The notes beneath the pieces were generated by a model that saw only the letters and a program-made list of their open reading frames with translations, did not search any database and had not been told where the DNA came from. From NCBI GenBank assembly GCA_031426815.1, contig JASJPG010000024.1, positions 18,299-82,298 of the forward strand: 64,000 nucleotides of DNA. Direction: 5' to 3'. The stretch is from PFJX01 sp031426815 (GTDB lineage: Bacteria; Pseudomonadota; Gammaproteobacteria; Burkholderiales; Thiobacillaceae). The position numbers and the translations under genes were made by a program. Shown one piece after another: positions 1 to 8,730 of this stretch; the stretch's first letter is position 1, and each line of letters starts with the position of its first letter.

Positions 1-2
1 TC

Positions 3-1499
3 CTGGTCAACCGCGTCGGCGATTTCGGCTTCCTGCTCGGCATCGGCCTGGTCTGGACCTATTTCGGCACGCTCGATTACGCCCAGGTGTTCCAGATGGC
101 GCCGCAACTCGCCGGCCACACGATCAGCCTGATCGAAGGCCACGAGTGGAGCCTGATGGCGGTGATCTGCATCCTGCTGTTCATCGGCGCGATGGGCAAG
201 TCGGCGCAGTTCCCGCTGCATGTCTGGCTGCCCGATTCGATGGAAGGCCCGACCCCGATCTCCGCGCTGATCCATGCCGCGACCATGGTCACCGCCGGCA
301 TCTTTATGGTGACGCGGATGTCGCCGCTGTTCGAACTGTCCGATACCGCACTGTCCTTCGTCATGGTGATCGGCGCGATCACCGCGCTGTTCATGGGCTT
401 CCTCGGCATCGTGCAGAACGACATCAAACGCGTCGTGGCGTACTCGACGCTGTCGCAACTCGGTTACATGACCGTCGCGCTGGGTGCCTCCGCCTACTCG
501 GTCGCCATCTTCCATCTGATGACGCACGCCTTCTTCAAGGCCTTACTGTTCCTCGCCGCCGGTTCCGTGATCATCGGCATGCACCATGACCAGGACATCC
601 GCAACATGGGCGGCCTGCGCAAATATATGCCGATCACCTGGATTACCTCGCTGGTCGGCTCGCTGGCCTTGATCGGCACGCCGTTCCTGTCCGGTTTCTA
701 TTCCAAGGACAGCATCATCGAAGCGGTCAAGTTCTCGCATCTGGCTGGCTCCGGTTTCGCCTACTTCGCCGTCACGCTGGGCGTGTTCGTCACCGCGTTC
801 TACTCGTTCCGCATGTATTTCCTGGTGTTCCACGGCAAGGAGCGCTTCCGCAACGCGCATGCCGGCCACGACCAGGAAGGCGGCAAGGACGACGACACGC
901 ATGGACATCATCACGGCGGCCACACAGCGCCGCACGAGACGCCCTGGGTGGTGACGCTGCCGTTGGTGCTGCTGGCGATACCTTCAGTCATCATCGGCTA
1001 TCTGACCATCGAACCGCTGATGTTCGGCAACTGGTTCGGCCATGCCGTCTATGTCGCCGAGTCGCATACGTCCATGCAGGAACTGGCACATCACTTCCAC
1101 GGCGCCGCGGCGATGGGCCTGCATGCCGTGCAATCTCTACCATTCTGGTTCGCGCTGGCCGGCGTCGGCCTGTCCGGGTTCTTCTACCTGAAGCGGCCGG
1201 ATATTCCGACTGCGATCCAGAAGCGCTTCCGCGTGGTGAACATCATCCTGGAAAACAAATACGGTTTCGACGCGTTCAACGCCTGGTTCTTTGCCGGCGG
1301 CGCGCGTCTGATCGGCGGCAAGTTCTGGCGCTGGGGCGACGTTGCGGCCATCGACGGACTCATGGTCAACGGTACGGCACGCCTGATCGGGCGTATCGCC
1401 GGCGTCGTGCGGCATCTGCAATCCGGCTACATCTACCACTATGCCTTCGCGATGATCATCGGTGTGCTGCTGCTCGCCACCTGGTTCGTGCGCGCTTAG
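3..1499 (+). CDS. nuoL: NADH-quinone oxidoreductase subunit L (5' partial)
   Basis: Membrane-arm, antiporter-like subunit of respiratory complex I; it takes part in proton pumping coupled to NADH:quinone electron transfer. The reading frame is open from base 3 (LVNRVGDFGFLLGI, a conserved NuoL stretch), so the true start lies outside the window and about 498 residues are visible. The conserved pump core is present (GKSAQFPLHVWLPDSMEGPTP, then AALIHAATMV-type helices, SQLGYM and HAFFKALLFL). A His/Asp-rich hydrophilic loop occurs at about 870-950 (HGHHHGG), and the C-terminus ends with long amphipathic and membrane helices typical of NuoL. It is followed 41 bp later by nuoM and then nuoN in the same direction, the usual end of a nuoA-N operon. 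Identity is secure; only the N-terminal part is missing. Confidence 0.97.
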   Translation: MVNRVGDFGFLLGIGLVWTYFGTLDYAQVFQMAPQLAGHTISLIEGHEWSLMAVICILLFIGAMGKSAQFPLHVWLPDSMEGPTPISALIHAATMVTAGIFMVTRMSPLFELSDTALSFVMVIGAITALFMGFLGIVQNDIKRVVAYSTLSQLGYMTVALGASAYSVAIFHLMTHAFFKALLFLAAGSVIIGMHHDQDIRNMGGLRKYMPITWITSLVGSLALIGTPFLSGFYSKDSIIEAVKFSHLAGSGFAYFAVTLGVFVTAFYSFRMYFLVFHGKERFRNAHAGHDQEGGKDDDTHGHHHGGHTAPHETPWVVTLPLVLLAIPSVIIGYLTIEPLMFGNWFGHAVYVAESHTSMQELAHHFHGAAAMGLHAVQSLPFWFALAGVGLSGFFYLKRPDIPTAIQKRFRVVNIILENKYGFDAFNAWFFAGGARLIGGKFWRWGDVAAIDGLMVNGTARLIGRIAGVVRHLQSGYIYHYAFAMIIGVLLLATWFVRA

Positions 1500-1540
1500 T
1501 TGGCAAACACATCAAGCATTTATGAAAGCGACTGCAGCTC

Positions 1541-3046
1541 ATGATTGAAGGGATCGGCCTCGGGGTAGGTCTACTAAGCCTCGCCATCTGGGTGCCTATC
1601 GCGGCGGGCGTACTCATCCTGATGACCGGAGGCGACGACAAGAACGCCGATGGTCAGCGTACCGTGGCGTTGCTCGGCGCGGTGCTGGGATTTGTGGTTA
1701 CCCTGCCGCTGTGGACCGGGTTCGATGCCGCGACCGCGGCGATGCAGTTCGTCGAAGTCGCGCAGTGGGTGCCGACGTTCAATATCCATTACCGCCTCGG
1801 CGTCGACGGTATCGCGATGCCGTTCATTCTGTTGAACAGCTTCACGACGGTGCTGGTGGTGCTGGCCGGCTGGGCGGTGATCAAGCAGCGCACCGGCCAA
1901 TACATGGCGGCCTTCCTGATCCAGTCCGGCTTGCTCAATGGCGTCTTCTGCGCGCTCGATGGCGTGCTGTTCTACGTCTTCTTCGAAGCCATGCTGATTC
2001 CGCTCTACCTGATCATCGGCATGTGGGGCGGTCCGAACCGGGTTTATGCCGCCATCAAGTTCTTCCTGTACACGCTGCTCGGCTCGCTGCTGATGCTGGT
2101 GTCGCTGATTTATCTCTACTTCCAGAGCGGCGGCAGTTTCGAGATTCTGGCTTGGCATCGCGTGCCGCTGACGATGTTCGCCCAGACCCTGCTGTTCATC
2201 GCGTTCTTCTTCGCCTTCGCGGTGAAAGTGCCGATGTGGCCGGTACATACCTGGTTGCCTGATGCGCACGTCGAAGCGCCCACCGGCGGTTCCGTCGTGC
2301 TGGCGGCGATCACGCTGAAAGTCGGCGCCTACGGTTTCCTGCGTTTCATCCTGCCGATCCTGCCCGATGCCGCGCATGAATACGCATACGTGATCATTAC
2401 GCTGTCGTTGATCGCCGTGGTCTACATCGGCCTGGTCGCGCTGGTGCAGTCTGACATGAAGAAGTTGATCGCCTATTCGTCGATTGCCCACATGGGTTTC
2501 GTGACGTTGGGCTTCTTCATGTTCAACCCGCTCGGCATGGAAGGCGGACTGATCCAGATGATTTCGCACGGCTTCATCTCGGCGGCGATGTTCCTCTGCG
2601 TCGGCGTCATGTACGACCGCGTGCATTCGCGCCAGATCGCCGATTACGGTGGCGTCGCAAATACGATGCCGCGTTTCGCCGCCTTCTTCATGCTGTTCGC
2701 CATGGCCAATGCCGGCCTGCCGGCCACCTCGGGTTTCGTCGGCGAATTCATGGTCATCCTGGGCGCGGTGCAGGTCAATTTCTGGTGGGCGTTCCTCGCC
2801 GCCACCACGTTGATCTTCGGCGCCGCCTACACCTTGTGGATGTATAAGCGCGTCGTGTTCGGCCCGGTCGGCAACGAGCATGTGGCGGAAATGAAGGACA
2901 TCGATTCCCGCGAATTCGTGGTACTCGGCCTGCTGGCCATCTGCGTGCTGGGCATGGGCCTGTATCCGTTGCCCTTTACCGAAGTAATGCATACCTCGGT
3001 GGACAACCTGCTGGCACACGTGGCCCATAGCAAGCTGGCCTATTGA
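1541..3046 (+). CDS. nuoM: NADH-quinone oxidoreductase subunit M
   Basis: Second antiporter-like membrane subunit of complex I (501 residues, normal length). It is almost entirely made of transmembrane helices. The central Proton_antipo_M region shows FEAMLIPLYLIIGMWG, KVPMWPVHTWLPDAHVEAP (the broken-helix region with the conserved Lys and HTWLPDAH), and KKLIAYSSIAHMGF. It lies between nuoL and nuoN with short gaps, so it is cotranscribed. The ATG at 1541 follows a region without a strong Shine-Dalgarno but gives the standard N-terminus. A 535-codon antisense open frame across it is a codon-bias shadow. Confidence 0.98.
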   Translation: MIEGIGLGVGLLSLAIWVPIAAGVLILMTGGDDKNADGQRTVALLGAVLGFVVTLPLWTGFDAATAAMQFVEVAQWVPTFNIHYRLGVDGIAMPFILLNSFTTVLVVLAGWAVIKQRTGQYMAAFLIQSGLLNGVFCALDGVLFYVFFEAMLIPLYLIIGMWGGPNRVYAAIKFFLYTLLGSLLMLVSLIYLYFQSGGSFEILAWHRVPLTMFAQTLLFIAFFFAFAVKVPMWPVHTWLPDAHVEAPTGGSVVLAAITLKVGAYGFLRFILPILPDAAHEYAYVIITLSLIAVVYIGLVALVQSDMKKLIAYSSIAHMGFVTLGFFMFNPLGMEGGLIQMISHGFISAAMFLCVGVMYDRVHSRQIADYGGVANTMPRFAAFFMLFAMANAGLPATSGFVGEFMVILGAVQVNFWWAFLAATTLIFGAAYTLWMYKRVVFGPVGNEHVAEMKDIDSREFVVLGLLAICVLGMGLYPLPFTEVMHTSVDNLLAHVAHSKLAY

Positions 3047-3059
3047 ACAAGAGCGCTCC

Positions 3060-4517
3060 ATGAACTCCCACGCACTTTCCGCTATTCCCGATTTCACCCC
3101 CGCCCTGCCGGAAATCTTCGTGCTGGCCATGGCCTGCGCGATCCTGCTGATCGATGTGCTATCGAAGGACCGCGCCATCACCTACGCGCTGACCCTGATC
3201 AGCCTGGTCACCGCCGCCGCGATCACGGTGTTTACCAGCGTGCCACAAGTGCAGTACACCTTCGGCGGCCAGTTCGTCGACGATGCCATGGCCGATGTGC
3301 TCAAGCTGATGGCCTACTTTGCAACGCTCACGGTCGTGGTCTATTCGCGCCCCTATCTGATCGAACGCAACCTGTTCAAGGGCGAGTTCTTCGTGCTGGT
3401 GCTGTTCGCGCTGCTCGGCATGATGGTGATGATTTCCGCCAACCACTTCCTGCCGCTGTACATCGGCTTGGAATTGCTCTCGCTGTCGTTGTATGCGCTG
3501 GTCGCATTGCAACGGGATTCCGCCCAGTCCACCGAGGCCGCGATGAAGTATTTCGTGCTCGGCGCACTGGCCTCCGGCTTCCTGCTCTATGGCATGTCGT
3601 TGCTGTACGGCATCACCGGCACGCTGGAATTGCCGGCGATGGCGCGCGTGCTGCAAGCGGGCGTGCAAGACCAGATGGTGCTGGTGTTCGGCCTGGTGTT
3701 CCTGGTCGCCGGCCTCGGTTTCAAACTGGGCGTCGCGCCATTCCATATGTGGGTGCCGGACATTTACCAGGGCGCGCCTTCCGCCGTGACCTTGTTCATC
3801 GGCTCCGCTCCCAAGCTGGCCGCCTTCGCCTTCACCATCCGCCTGCTGGTCAACGGCATGCATCCGGAAGTCGGCAACTGGCAAGGCATGCTGGCGGTAA
3901 TGGCGGTGCTGTCGCTGGCCATCGGCAACCTCGCCGCGATCATGCAGACCAACATCAAACGCATGCTGGCCTACTCCACCATCTCGCACATGGGCTTCCT
4001 GCTGCTCGGCGTGATGTCCGGCACTTTTGCCGGCTACACCGCCGGCATGTTCTATGTCATTGCCTACGTCGTGATGAGCCTGGGCAGTTTCGGTCTGGTG
4101 GTCTACCTCTCCCGCAACGGCTTAGAAGCTGAGAACATCGACGACTTCCGCGGCCTCAACCAACGCAATCCATGGCTGGCCGCCTTGATGGCGATCCTGA
4201 TGTTCTCGATGGCCGGCCTGCCGCCCTTCGTCGGTTTCTACGCCAAGCTGGCCATCCTGCAGTCGCTGGTCGGCGCCGGTTACGTCTGGCTCGCCGTGGT
4301 CGCGGTAATGTTCTCGCTGATCGGCGCGTTCTATTACCTGCGCGTGGTGAAAGTGCTGTATTTCGATGCCCCCAAGACCGATGCGCCGCTGCAACCCGCC
4401 ATCCCGGACGTGCAGGCGCTACTGAGCATCAACGGCGTCGCGGTGCTGATGCTGGGCATCATGCCGCAGCCGTTGATCACGCTATGCACGTATGCGATGC
4501 AGATGACGCTGCAGTAA
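3060..4517 (+). CDS. nuoN: NADH-quinone oxidoreductase subunit N
   Basis: Third antiporter-like membrane subunit of complex I (485 residues). Diagnostic stretches are LYIGLELLSLSLYALVAL, KYFVLGALASGFLLYG, GVAPFHMWVPDIYQGAP and KRMLAYSTISHMGFLLLG. These carry the conserved Glu and Lys residues of the proton channel and the broken helices. It starts 13 bp after nuoM and is the last gene of the nuo run. In many relatives a small DUF2818-type or NUDIX gene follows; here it is followed instead by an accessory island with an IS21 remnant, so the downstream context has been rearranged. Confidence 0.98.
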   Translation: MNSHALSAIPDFTPALPEIFVLAMACAILLIDVLSKDRAITYALTLISLVTAAAITVFTSVPQVQYTFGGQFVDDAMADVLKLMAYFATLTVVVYSRPYLIERNLFKGEFFVLVLFALLGMMVMISANHFLPLYIGLELLSLSLYALVALQRDSAQSTEAAMKYFVLGALASGFLLYGMSLLYGITGTLELPAMARVLQAGVQDQMVLVFGLVFLVAGLGFKLGVAPFHMWVPDIYQGAPSAVTLFIGSAPKLAAFAFTIRLLVNGMHPEVGNWQGMLAVMAVLSLAIGNLAAIMQTNIKRMLAYSTISHMGFLLLGVMSGTFAGYTAGMFYVIAYVVMSLGSFGLVVYLSRNGLEAENIDDFRGLNQRNPWLAALMAILMFSMAGLPPFVGFYAKLAILQSLVGAGYVWLAVVAVMFSLIGAFYYLRVVKVLYFDAPKTDAPLQPAIPDVQALLSINGVAVLMLGIMPQPLITLCTYAMQMTLQ

Positions 4518-4682
4518 TTAATTCGATCTTCCGATGATCGACCAAGCCGCCAGGCGGCGGGGCTGGCCTGAGGGACAGGTTTCGGCCATCAACGGAAATT
4601 CGTCCTCACCCGACAGCTGACATTCAAAGGGCAGCTTCGCTCTGAAACTTGCCGGATGACCTACGGAAGCAGTTCGGCCTCC
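4518..4682. other. Intergenic stretch between nuoN and IS remnant, no gene recognised
   Basis: About 165 bp after the nuoN stop. It contains a short GC-rich hairpin (GCCGCC / GGCGGC near 4549-4561) without a T tract, and sequence with no convincing codon pattern. A 72-codon open frame on the minus strand has no start-site signal and no recognisable protein. I see no promoter or RNA gene here. Confidence 0.4.
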
Positions 4683-4808
4683 GTGTTCGGCGATGCAAAG
4701 ATGACCACCGCCTTGCTCGTCCGCATTACTCACCACTGCGACATCCTGGAAACCGGCAACGATTCCTTCCGCTTCAAACAGCGCAAGAAGGCTCTGAAAT
4801 CAGCCTAA
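4683..4808 (+). pseudogene. 3' remnant of an IS21-family istB (transposition helper ATPase)
   Basis: Only about 41 C-terminal codons remain. The frame reads FGDAKMTTALLVRITHHCD and then ILETGNDSFRFKQRKK before a TAA at 4806. This is the well known tail of IS21 IstB helper proteins (FGD-x-KMTTALL-x-R-x-THHC-x-I-x-ETGN-x-S-x-RF). No IstB AAA+ core and no IstA transposase are present, so the element is dead. Upstream of codon 1 the frame cannot be matched to the rest of IstB, so a deletion or recombination has removed it. The remnant shows that the nuo/fli junction was once an IS insertion site. Confidence 0.8.
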
Positions 4809-4880
4809 TCAACTGGTAACTATTTATTGGACGCTGTTCCCTGGCAACTATTGGATGCTGATTGATAGCGCAGAACGTCA
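4809..4880 (+). mobile_element. IS21-type terminal repeats
   Basis: Directly after the istB remnant stop two related direct repeats occur: TGGTAACTATTTATTGGACG at about 4814 and the shorter TGGCAACTATTGGATGCTG at about 4842. IS21 elements carry several copies of such about 20-bp repeats near each end. I cannot place the exact terminal dinucleotide or a target duplication, and no opposite end was found in this window. Confidence 0.55.
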
Positions 4881-4964
4881 ATGACCGCAGTGGCCGAGGA
4901 CAGGTCGTCATCTGTGCTTGCATCACCAGAACTTCATTACCCGATCGGTTCAACGCTTTAACTT

Positions 4965-6164
4965 TCACCGGCTGGTTGCAAGACCATAACGCCTAAGGTA
5001 TCGCTCATGTTTCACCCTCAGTGGCTTCACGAACTTGGCCCTTGCGTTTTGGATCGTTCGCAAACCAGGTAACGCCTTACGGATCAAATCCGAAATGGGC
5101 ATGCTCCTGAAGCTGCCTGACCGCACGTGGTAGACACCAACGTGTGTTGGCGACAGTTCATCACGTTCTTCGTCTATCAGTAGTGCATAGCCTAGGATCT
5201 GTCGTAAATGGTCGGTTGTGAGACGCTGTGTTGTTGCCTTTAGCTCGGTAAGGACTAGGGCGTCACCGACTCTTAGGATGCAGTCAAAATCGGCACCACC
5301 AACTAGTTCGCTGTTGGCCAAAGCTCGGTTCGTCGTATCCATTGTTACGCCGTACAAGTCTCCGTCCTGCGAACTTGTGGAGTGTTGATATATCCGTACA
5401 AGTTGAGCAACATCTTCGGCGAATACGTGACCACCCAACGTGTTGGAATAAAAGTACTCGAAGAGAGTTTGAGTGGTTGGAGGTACTAGGACGTTATGAA
5501 TTGCCAACGTGACCACCTCTAGATCGTAAAGGTAGCGCTTCCTGCCTGGGACTGTCGGCAATCTTAAGGCCATTGCTTCATCAGTTGAGACCTGGAGTCG
5601 CTTAGATGAGGTAGCCGCCTCTCCTTTACGACGCTCTCGCTTGTAATTGGCAAATCGAGCGTCAGCAACGCGCCTAGTAAGGTTCGAGATTCCTAACTGA
5701 TCACGTTGATCACGAAGCACAGTAACGTGCATGGAGTCGAATGATTGCGGGAACAAGCCGCATCGATAGTAGTTATCCATCACGGTCAGCGCAGTGGCCG
5801 AATGCACGGCGCCAGGATCCATTGCGGAACGCCCATCAAGCCCCGATTTGGCCAGAGTAAATAGGTCCTCAAGCCAGCGAGTTTTGCTTGATCCGCTTCG
5901 TTGGGCAGATCGCATGACCCCAAAAGCAATGGTCTCCTCAAACGCAAGCCTGTTGCCCTTATCCATGTAGCGAATCAGGTAATCAATGGTCGTTCCCGCC
6001 GTCGCAAAATGAAGTTTGTTGAGCGGCGGTGCCGGCGGCAGTGAGAGAGGTTTGTCTGACTGGAAAGACGCGAGGCATTCTTTCCGCCCAGTTGGATCCT
6101 CCCAGCGCCGGAGGAATGTCCGTACCGTGCTTGATGAGTCTCGAAGTTCGCTGGTTAGAGACAT
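4965..6164 (-). CDS. Orphan PD-(D/E)XK nuclease-like protein, accessory
   Basis: 399-residue protein of unknown function. The ATG at 6164 is chosen because GGGAGG sits 8 bases upstream on the coding strand; a TTG at 6188 would add 8 residues. The last third carries a PD-(D/E)XK-like nuclease signature: GADFD (D294), an alternating hydrophobic strand, LTELK (E307, K309), then about 13 residues on an HLRQILGYALL helix with the Q(x3)Y pattern (Q322) seen in many nuclease-fold proteins. The N-terminal 280 residues are not recognised. Base composition is visibly lower in GC than the flanking nuo and fli genes, and codon use differs (many AT-ending codons), which suggests transfer. It is a single gene with no methyltransferase or helicase partner. 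It could be a restriction or anti-phage effector or a degenerate nuclease; the function is inferred from the motif only. Confidence 0.72.
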   Translation of the reverse strand: MSLTSELRDSSSTVRTFLRRWEDPTGRKECLASFQSDKPLSLPPAPPLNKLHFATAGTTIDYLIRYMDKGNRLAFEETIAFGVMRSAQRSGSSKTRWLEDLFTLAKSGLDGRSAMDPGAVHSATALTVMDNYYRCGLFPQSFDSMHVTVLRDQRDQLGISNLTRRVADARFANYKRERRKGEAATSSKRLQVSTDEAMALRLPTVPGRKRYLYDLEVVTLAIHNVLVPPTTQTLFEYFYSNTLGGHVFAEDVAQLVRIYQHSTSSQDGDLYGVTMDTTNRALANSELVGGADFDCILRVGDALVLTELKATTQRLTTDHLRQILGYALLIDEERDELSPTHVGVYHVRSGSFRSMPISDLIRKALPGLRTIQNARAKFVKPLRVKHERYLRRYGLATSR

Positions 6165-6520
6165 GTCCGCGCACCTCCCGATTTGCAAACTGATCGTACC
6201 AATACCAATACAGAAGTATTCTACTTTTTCGACCTTTCAAGAGTCGGTGCGACAGATGCAGTGAGGCGGAAGTGCGTGAGCTTGTTCGCAGGAACCACAA
6301 GCTGACGTTCGCCGTGACTTGCGGCTCAGGGGCAGGTACCCGAAGCATTCCTGACCTAGCCCTGCCCGATGATCGCGGTCCGCTTCGTCCGACGTGCTGT
6401 CCGTGAGTGGTTGTGCCGGGCGACTGCTCCACTCAGTTACCTGCCGGAGAACCGCCAAGGTGGCAAATGACCGAAACGGGTCGTATTAAGCCAATCAGAC
6501 GGGCTTAGGGTAGTGCTTGT
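6165..6520. other. Gene-free stretch between orphan nuclease gene and fliI
   Basis: About 355 bp with no supported gene. An AT-rich patch at 6200-6240 lies directly upstream (minus strand) of the nuclease gene and probably holds its promoter; a weak candidate -35 TTGAAA is read on the minus strand around 6233-6238. The part 6240-6520 has no codon structure. A 73-codon minus-strand frame there lacks a credible start and has no family resemblance. The place where fliJ would normally be found is empty. Confidence 0.45.
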
Positions 6521-8020
6521 TTACTTCCCACCCAGCAATACTTCCAACTGGTGCCGACTCACCCGGTCGTTCTCCTTGTCGAGGAAATCCTGTTTCAGGA
6601 AGGCTTCCATCTTCGGGTAGAGCGCGATGGCTTCGTCCAGTTGTGGGTCGTTGCCGCGTGTGTAGGCACCGATGGTGATCAGGTCGCGGCTGCGCTGGAA
6701 GCGGGCGTATAGCGCCTTGAAGCGGCGTACGCGTTCCAGTTCCGCCTTCGGCAGCAGTTCGGTGATGGCGCGAGAAATGGAGGCTTCGATATCGATGGCT
6801 GGGTAGTGGCCTTGATCGGCCAGTTGGCGCGACAGGACGATGTGGCCGTCGAGTATCGCGCGGGCGGCGTCGGCAACCGGATCGAGCTGGTCGTCGCCTT
6901 CCATGAGCACGGTATAGAAGGCTGTGATCGAGCCGCCTTCCTTGCGGCCGTTGCCGGCGCGCTCGACCAGTTGCGGCAGTTTGGCGAAGACCGAGGGCGG
7001 GTAGCCTTTGGTGGCGGGCGGTTCGCCGACGGCGAGGGCAATTTCGCGCTGCGCCTGTGCGTAGCGGGTGAGCGAGTCCATGATCAGCAATACGTTCAGG
7101 CCTTGATCGCGGAAGTTTTCGGCGATGGAAGTGGCGTAGGCTGCGCCGTGCAGTCGCATCAACGGCGGCGAATCGGCCGGGGCAGCGACCACGGCAGCGC
7201 GGCGCAGGCCTTCTTCGCCCAGGATGTTTTCGATGAAGTCCTTGACCTCGCGGCCGCGTTCGCCGATCAGGCCGACCACGACGACATCCGCTGCGGTGTA
7301 GCGGGCCATCATGCCGAGCAGCATGGATTTGCCGACGCCGCTGCCGGCAAACAGACCCATGCGCTGGCCGCGGCCGACGGTGAGAAGCGCGTTGATCGCA
7401 CGCACGCCGACATCGAGCACATCTTTGATCGGCTCGCGTTCCATCGGGTTGAACGGGCGCGAATAGAGGGGCGCGCGACGTGATGCATCGAGACTGCCGA
7501 GCCGGTCGAGCGGCCGGCCGGCGCCGTCGATGACACGGCCGAGCAGTTCAGCACCGACCGCGACCTGGCGGATGCGGTCTTCGATGCGGCGGCGTTTGTA
7601 ATACGGTTTGTTGATGCGTGGCGGTTCGAAGCCGCAGGATGCGGCCACTTCGACGGTGGCACCCGGGGCGAGGCCATACACATCGGTGGAGGGCATCAGG
7701 TAGAGGTGCTCGCCGGAAAAGCCGACAACTTCCGCTTCGACTTGCTGGCCGCCCGCCATGCTGACGCGACAGGAGGCGCCCGTCGCCAGCTTGAGCCCGG
7801 AGGCTTCCATGATCAGGCCGGCGACGCGGGTGAGGCGGCCGGTGTTGTGCCACGGACTCAGCTGGCTGGCGGCATCCTGGCAATCGCGCAGGTAGGTCAG
7901 CAGCGGCGTCGAATGGCTTGCCTGACTGGCTTGCGGCGCGTCTTGCGGGTCGTCGAGCAGATCGTCGGGGGACGCAGCCGGTTCGGTCAAATCAGCCATG
8001 ACGAGTCTGCGCCGAGGCAT
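6521..8020 (-). CDS. fliI: Flagellum-specific ATPase FliI
   Basis: Cytoplasmic ATPase of the flagellar type III export apparatus, energising substrate unfolding and export with FliH (and normally FliJ). It is 499 residues from the start at 8020, which has AGGA upstream; a second ATG at 7999 would trim 7 residues. The F1-beta-like core shows the Walker A GLFAGSGVGKSMLLG, LIGERGREVKDF, VVAAPADSPPLMR and LLIMDSLTRYAQAQREIALA (Walker B), followed by SITAFYTVLMEGDD. The gene overlaps the end of fliH. It is the last gene of the fli run in this window: fliJ is not downstream, where the accessory island begins. Confidence 0.97.
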   Translation of the reverse strand: MPRRRLVMADLTEPAASPDDLLDDPQDAPQASQASHSTPLLTYLRDCQDAASQLSPWHNTGRLTRVAGLIMEASGLKLATGASCRVSMAGGQQVEAEVVGFSGEHLYLMPSTDVYGLAPGATVEVAASCGFEPPRINKPYYKRRRIEDRIRQVAVGAELLGRVIDGAGRPLDRLGSLDASRRAPLYSRPFNPMEREPIKDVLDVGVRAINALLTVGRGQRMGLFAGSGVGKSMLLGMMARYTAADVVVVGLIGERGREVKDFIENILGEEGLRRAAVVAAPADSPPLMRLHGAAYATSIAENFRDQGLNVLLIMDSLTRYAQAQREIALAVGEPPATKGYPPSVFAKLPQLVERAGNGRKEGGSITAFYTVLMEGDDQLDPVADAARAILDGHIVLSRQLADQGHYPAIDIEASISRAITELLPKAELERVRRFKALYARFQRSRDLITIGAYTRGNDPQLDEAIALYPKMEAFLKQDFLDKENDRVSRHQLEVLLGGK

Positions 8021-8676
8021 CCTGTCAGTTCCTGCCAGCGCTCTCGGATGCTGCCGTCGAGTTCGCTGTAGGCGCTTTCAATACGGAAATCGCCCGGTTC
8101 CATCTGTGCGTCTTCCGTGACTTTCCAGGATAGGTGGCCATGTTCGTGCATCAGCCAGTCGCGCACGACCCGGGCGCTGTCCGGGTGGGTGACGATCTTG
8201 TGATGTCCGCTCAGGGTGGGCAGGGTTTTCAGCGCTTCGCCGATGGCGTCCAGGATCAGATCGGGTTTGATCTGAAGTGCGCTACGCAAGATCTGGCGCG
8301 CCATGATGAGGGAGAGTTCGAGCACCTCGCGCGCGACTTCCTGATCTTGCCGTAGTTGGCCGCCTTCGAGTGCCGCCGCCAATGACTTCAATTCACCCAA
8401 TTGGCGTTCGATTTCGGCCTGGCCGGCGGCGAGACCCGCTTTGCGGCCTTCATCCTGGCCCAGTTGATAACCTTCTTGCCAGGCTTCCTGGTGCAGGCGT
8501 TCGATTTCCTCTGCAGTCGGCAGCACCACATGCGGTTCGGGCGTAGGGGCTGGCGCTGGCGGCTCTTCGGCCGCATGCAGATGCTGCAGCGCGGCGGGAG
8601 CGGTCCCGTCGTCGAAAGCGGCCAGCTCCCAGCGTTGGTAAGCAGTGAGCTGTTCTTTGGGGATGACCTTGGACAT
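7987..8676 (-). CDS. fliH: Flagellar assembly protein FliH
   Basis: Regulator/stator of the FliI ATPase in the flagellar export machine. It has 229 residues. The N-terminal half is hydrophilic, rich in Ala/Pro/Glu with a helical stretch (EEIERLHQEAWQEGYQLGQD, then GRKAGLAAGQAEIERQL, Gly-spaced like the GxxxG repeats of FliH). The C-terminal half matches the FliH/YscL domain (VAREVLELSLIMARQIL, then DSARVVRDWL, GDFRIE). It lies between fliG and fliI with an overlap into fliI, so translation is probably coupled. Confidence 0.93.
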   Translation of the reverse strand: MSKVIPKEQLTAYQRWELAAFDDGTAPAALQHLHAAEEPPAPAPTPEPHVVLPTAEEIERLHQEAWQEGYQLGQDEGRKAGLAAGQAEIERQLGELKSLAAALEGGQLRQDQEVAREVLELSLIMARQILRSALQIKPDLILDAIGEALKTLPTLSGHHKIVTHPDSARVVRDWLMHEHGHLSWKVTEDAQMEPGDFRIESAYSELDGSIRERWQELTGCLGADSSWLI

Positions 8677-8730
8677 GGTCGGATGATAGGGCAGGGAGGC
8701 GATGCGTGGCGGTTGGAGGCGATTGAAGTC

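Noticed and set aside
1574..3181. 535-codon antisense frame across nuoM
   Set aside because: GC-rich codon bias of nuoM creates a long open frame on the other strand; the translation is His/Arg/Gln-rich low-complexity with no family, and nuoM is certain.
4518..4736. 72-codon minus-strand frame after nuoN
   Set aside because: No ribosome site, no family and no coding-like composition.
6237..6458. 73-codon minus-strand frame near fliI
   Set aside because: Cys/Ser/Arg-rich noise without start signal; considered as a possible decayed fliJ, but shows no FliJ coiled-coil pattern.
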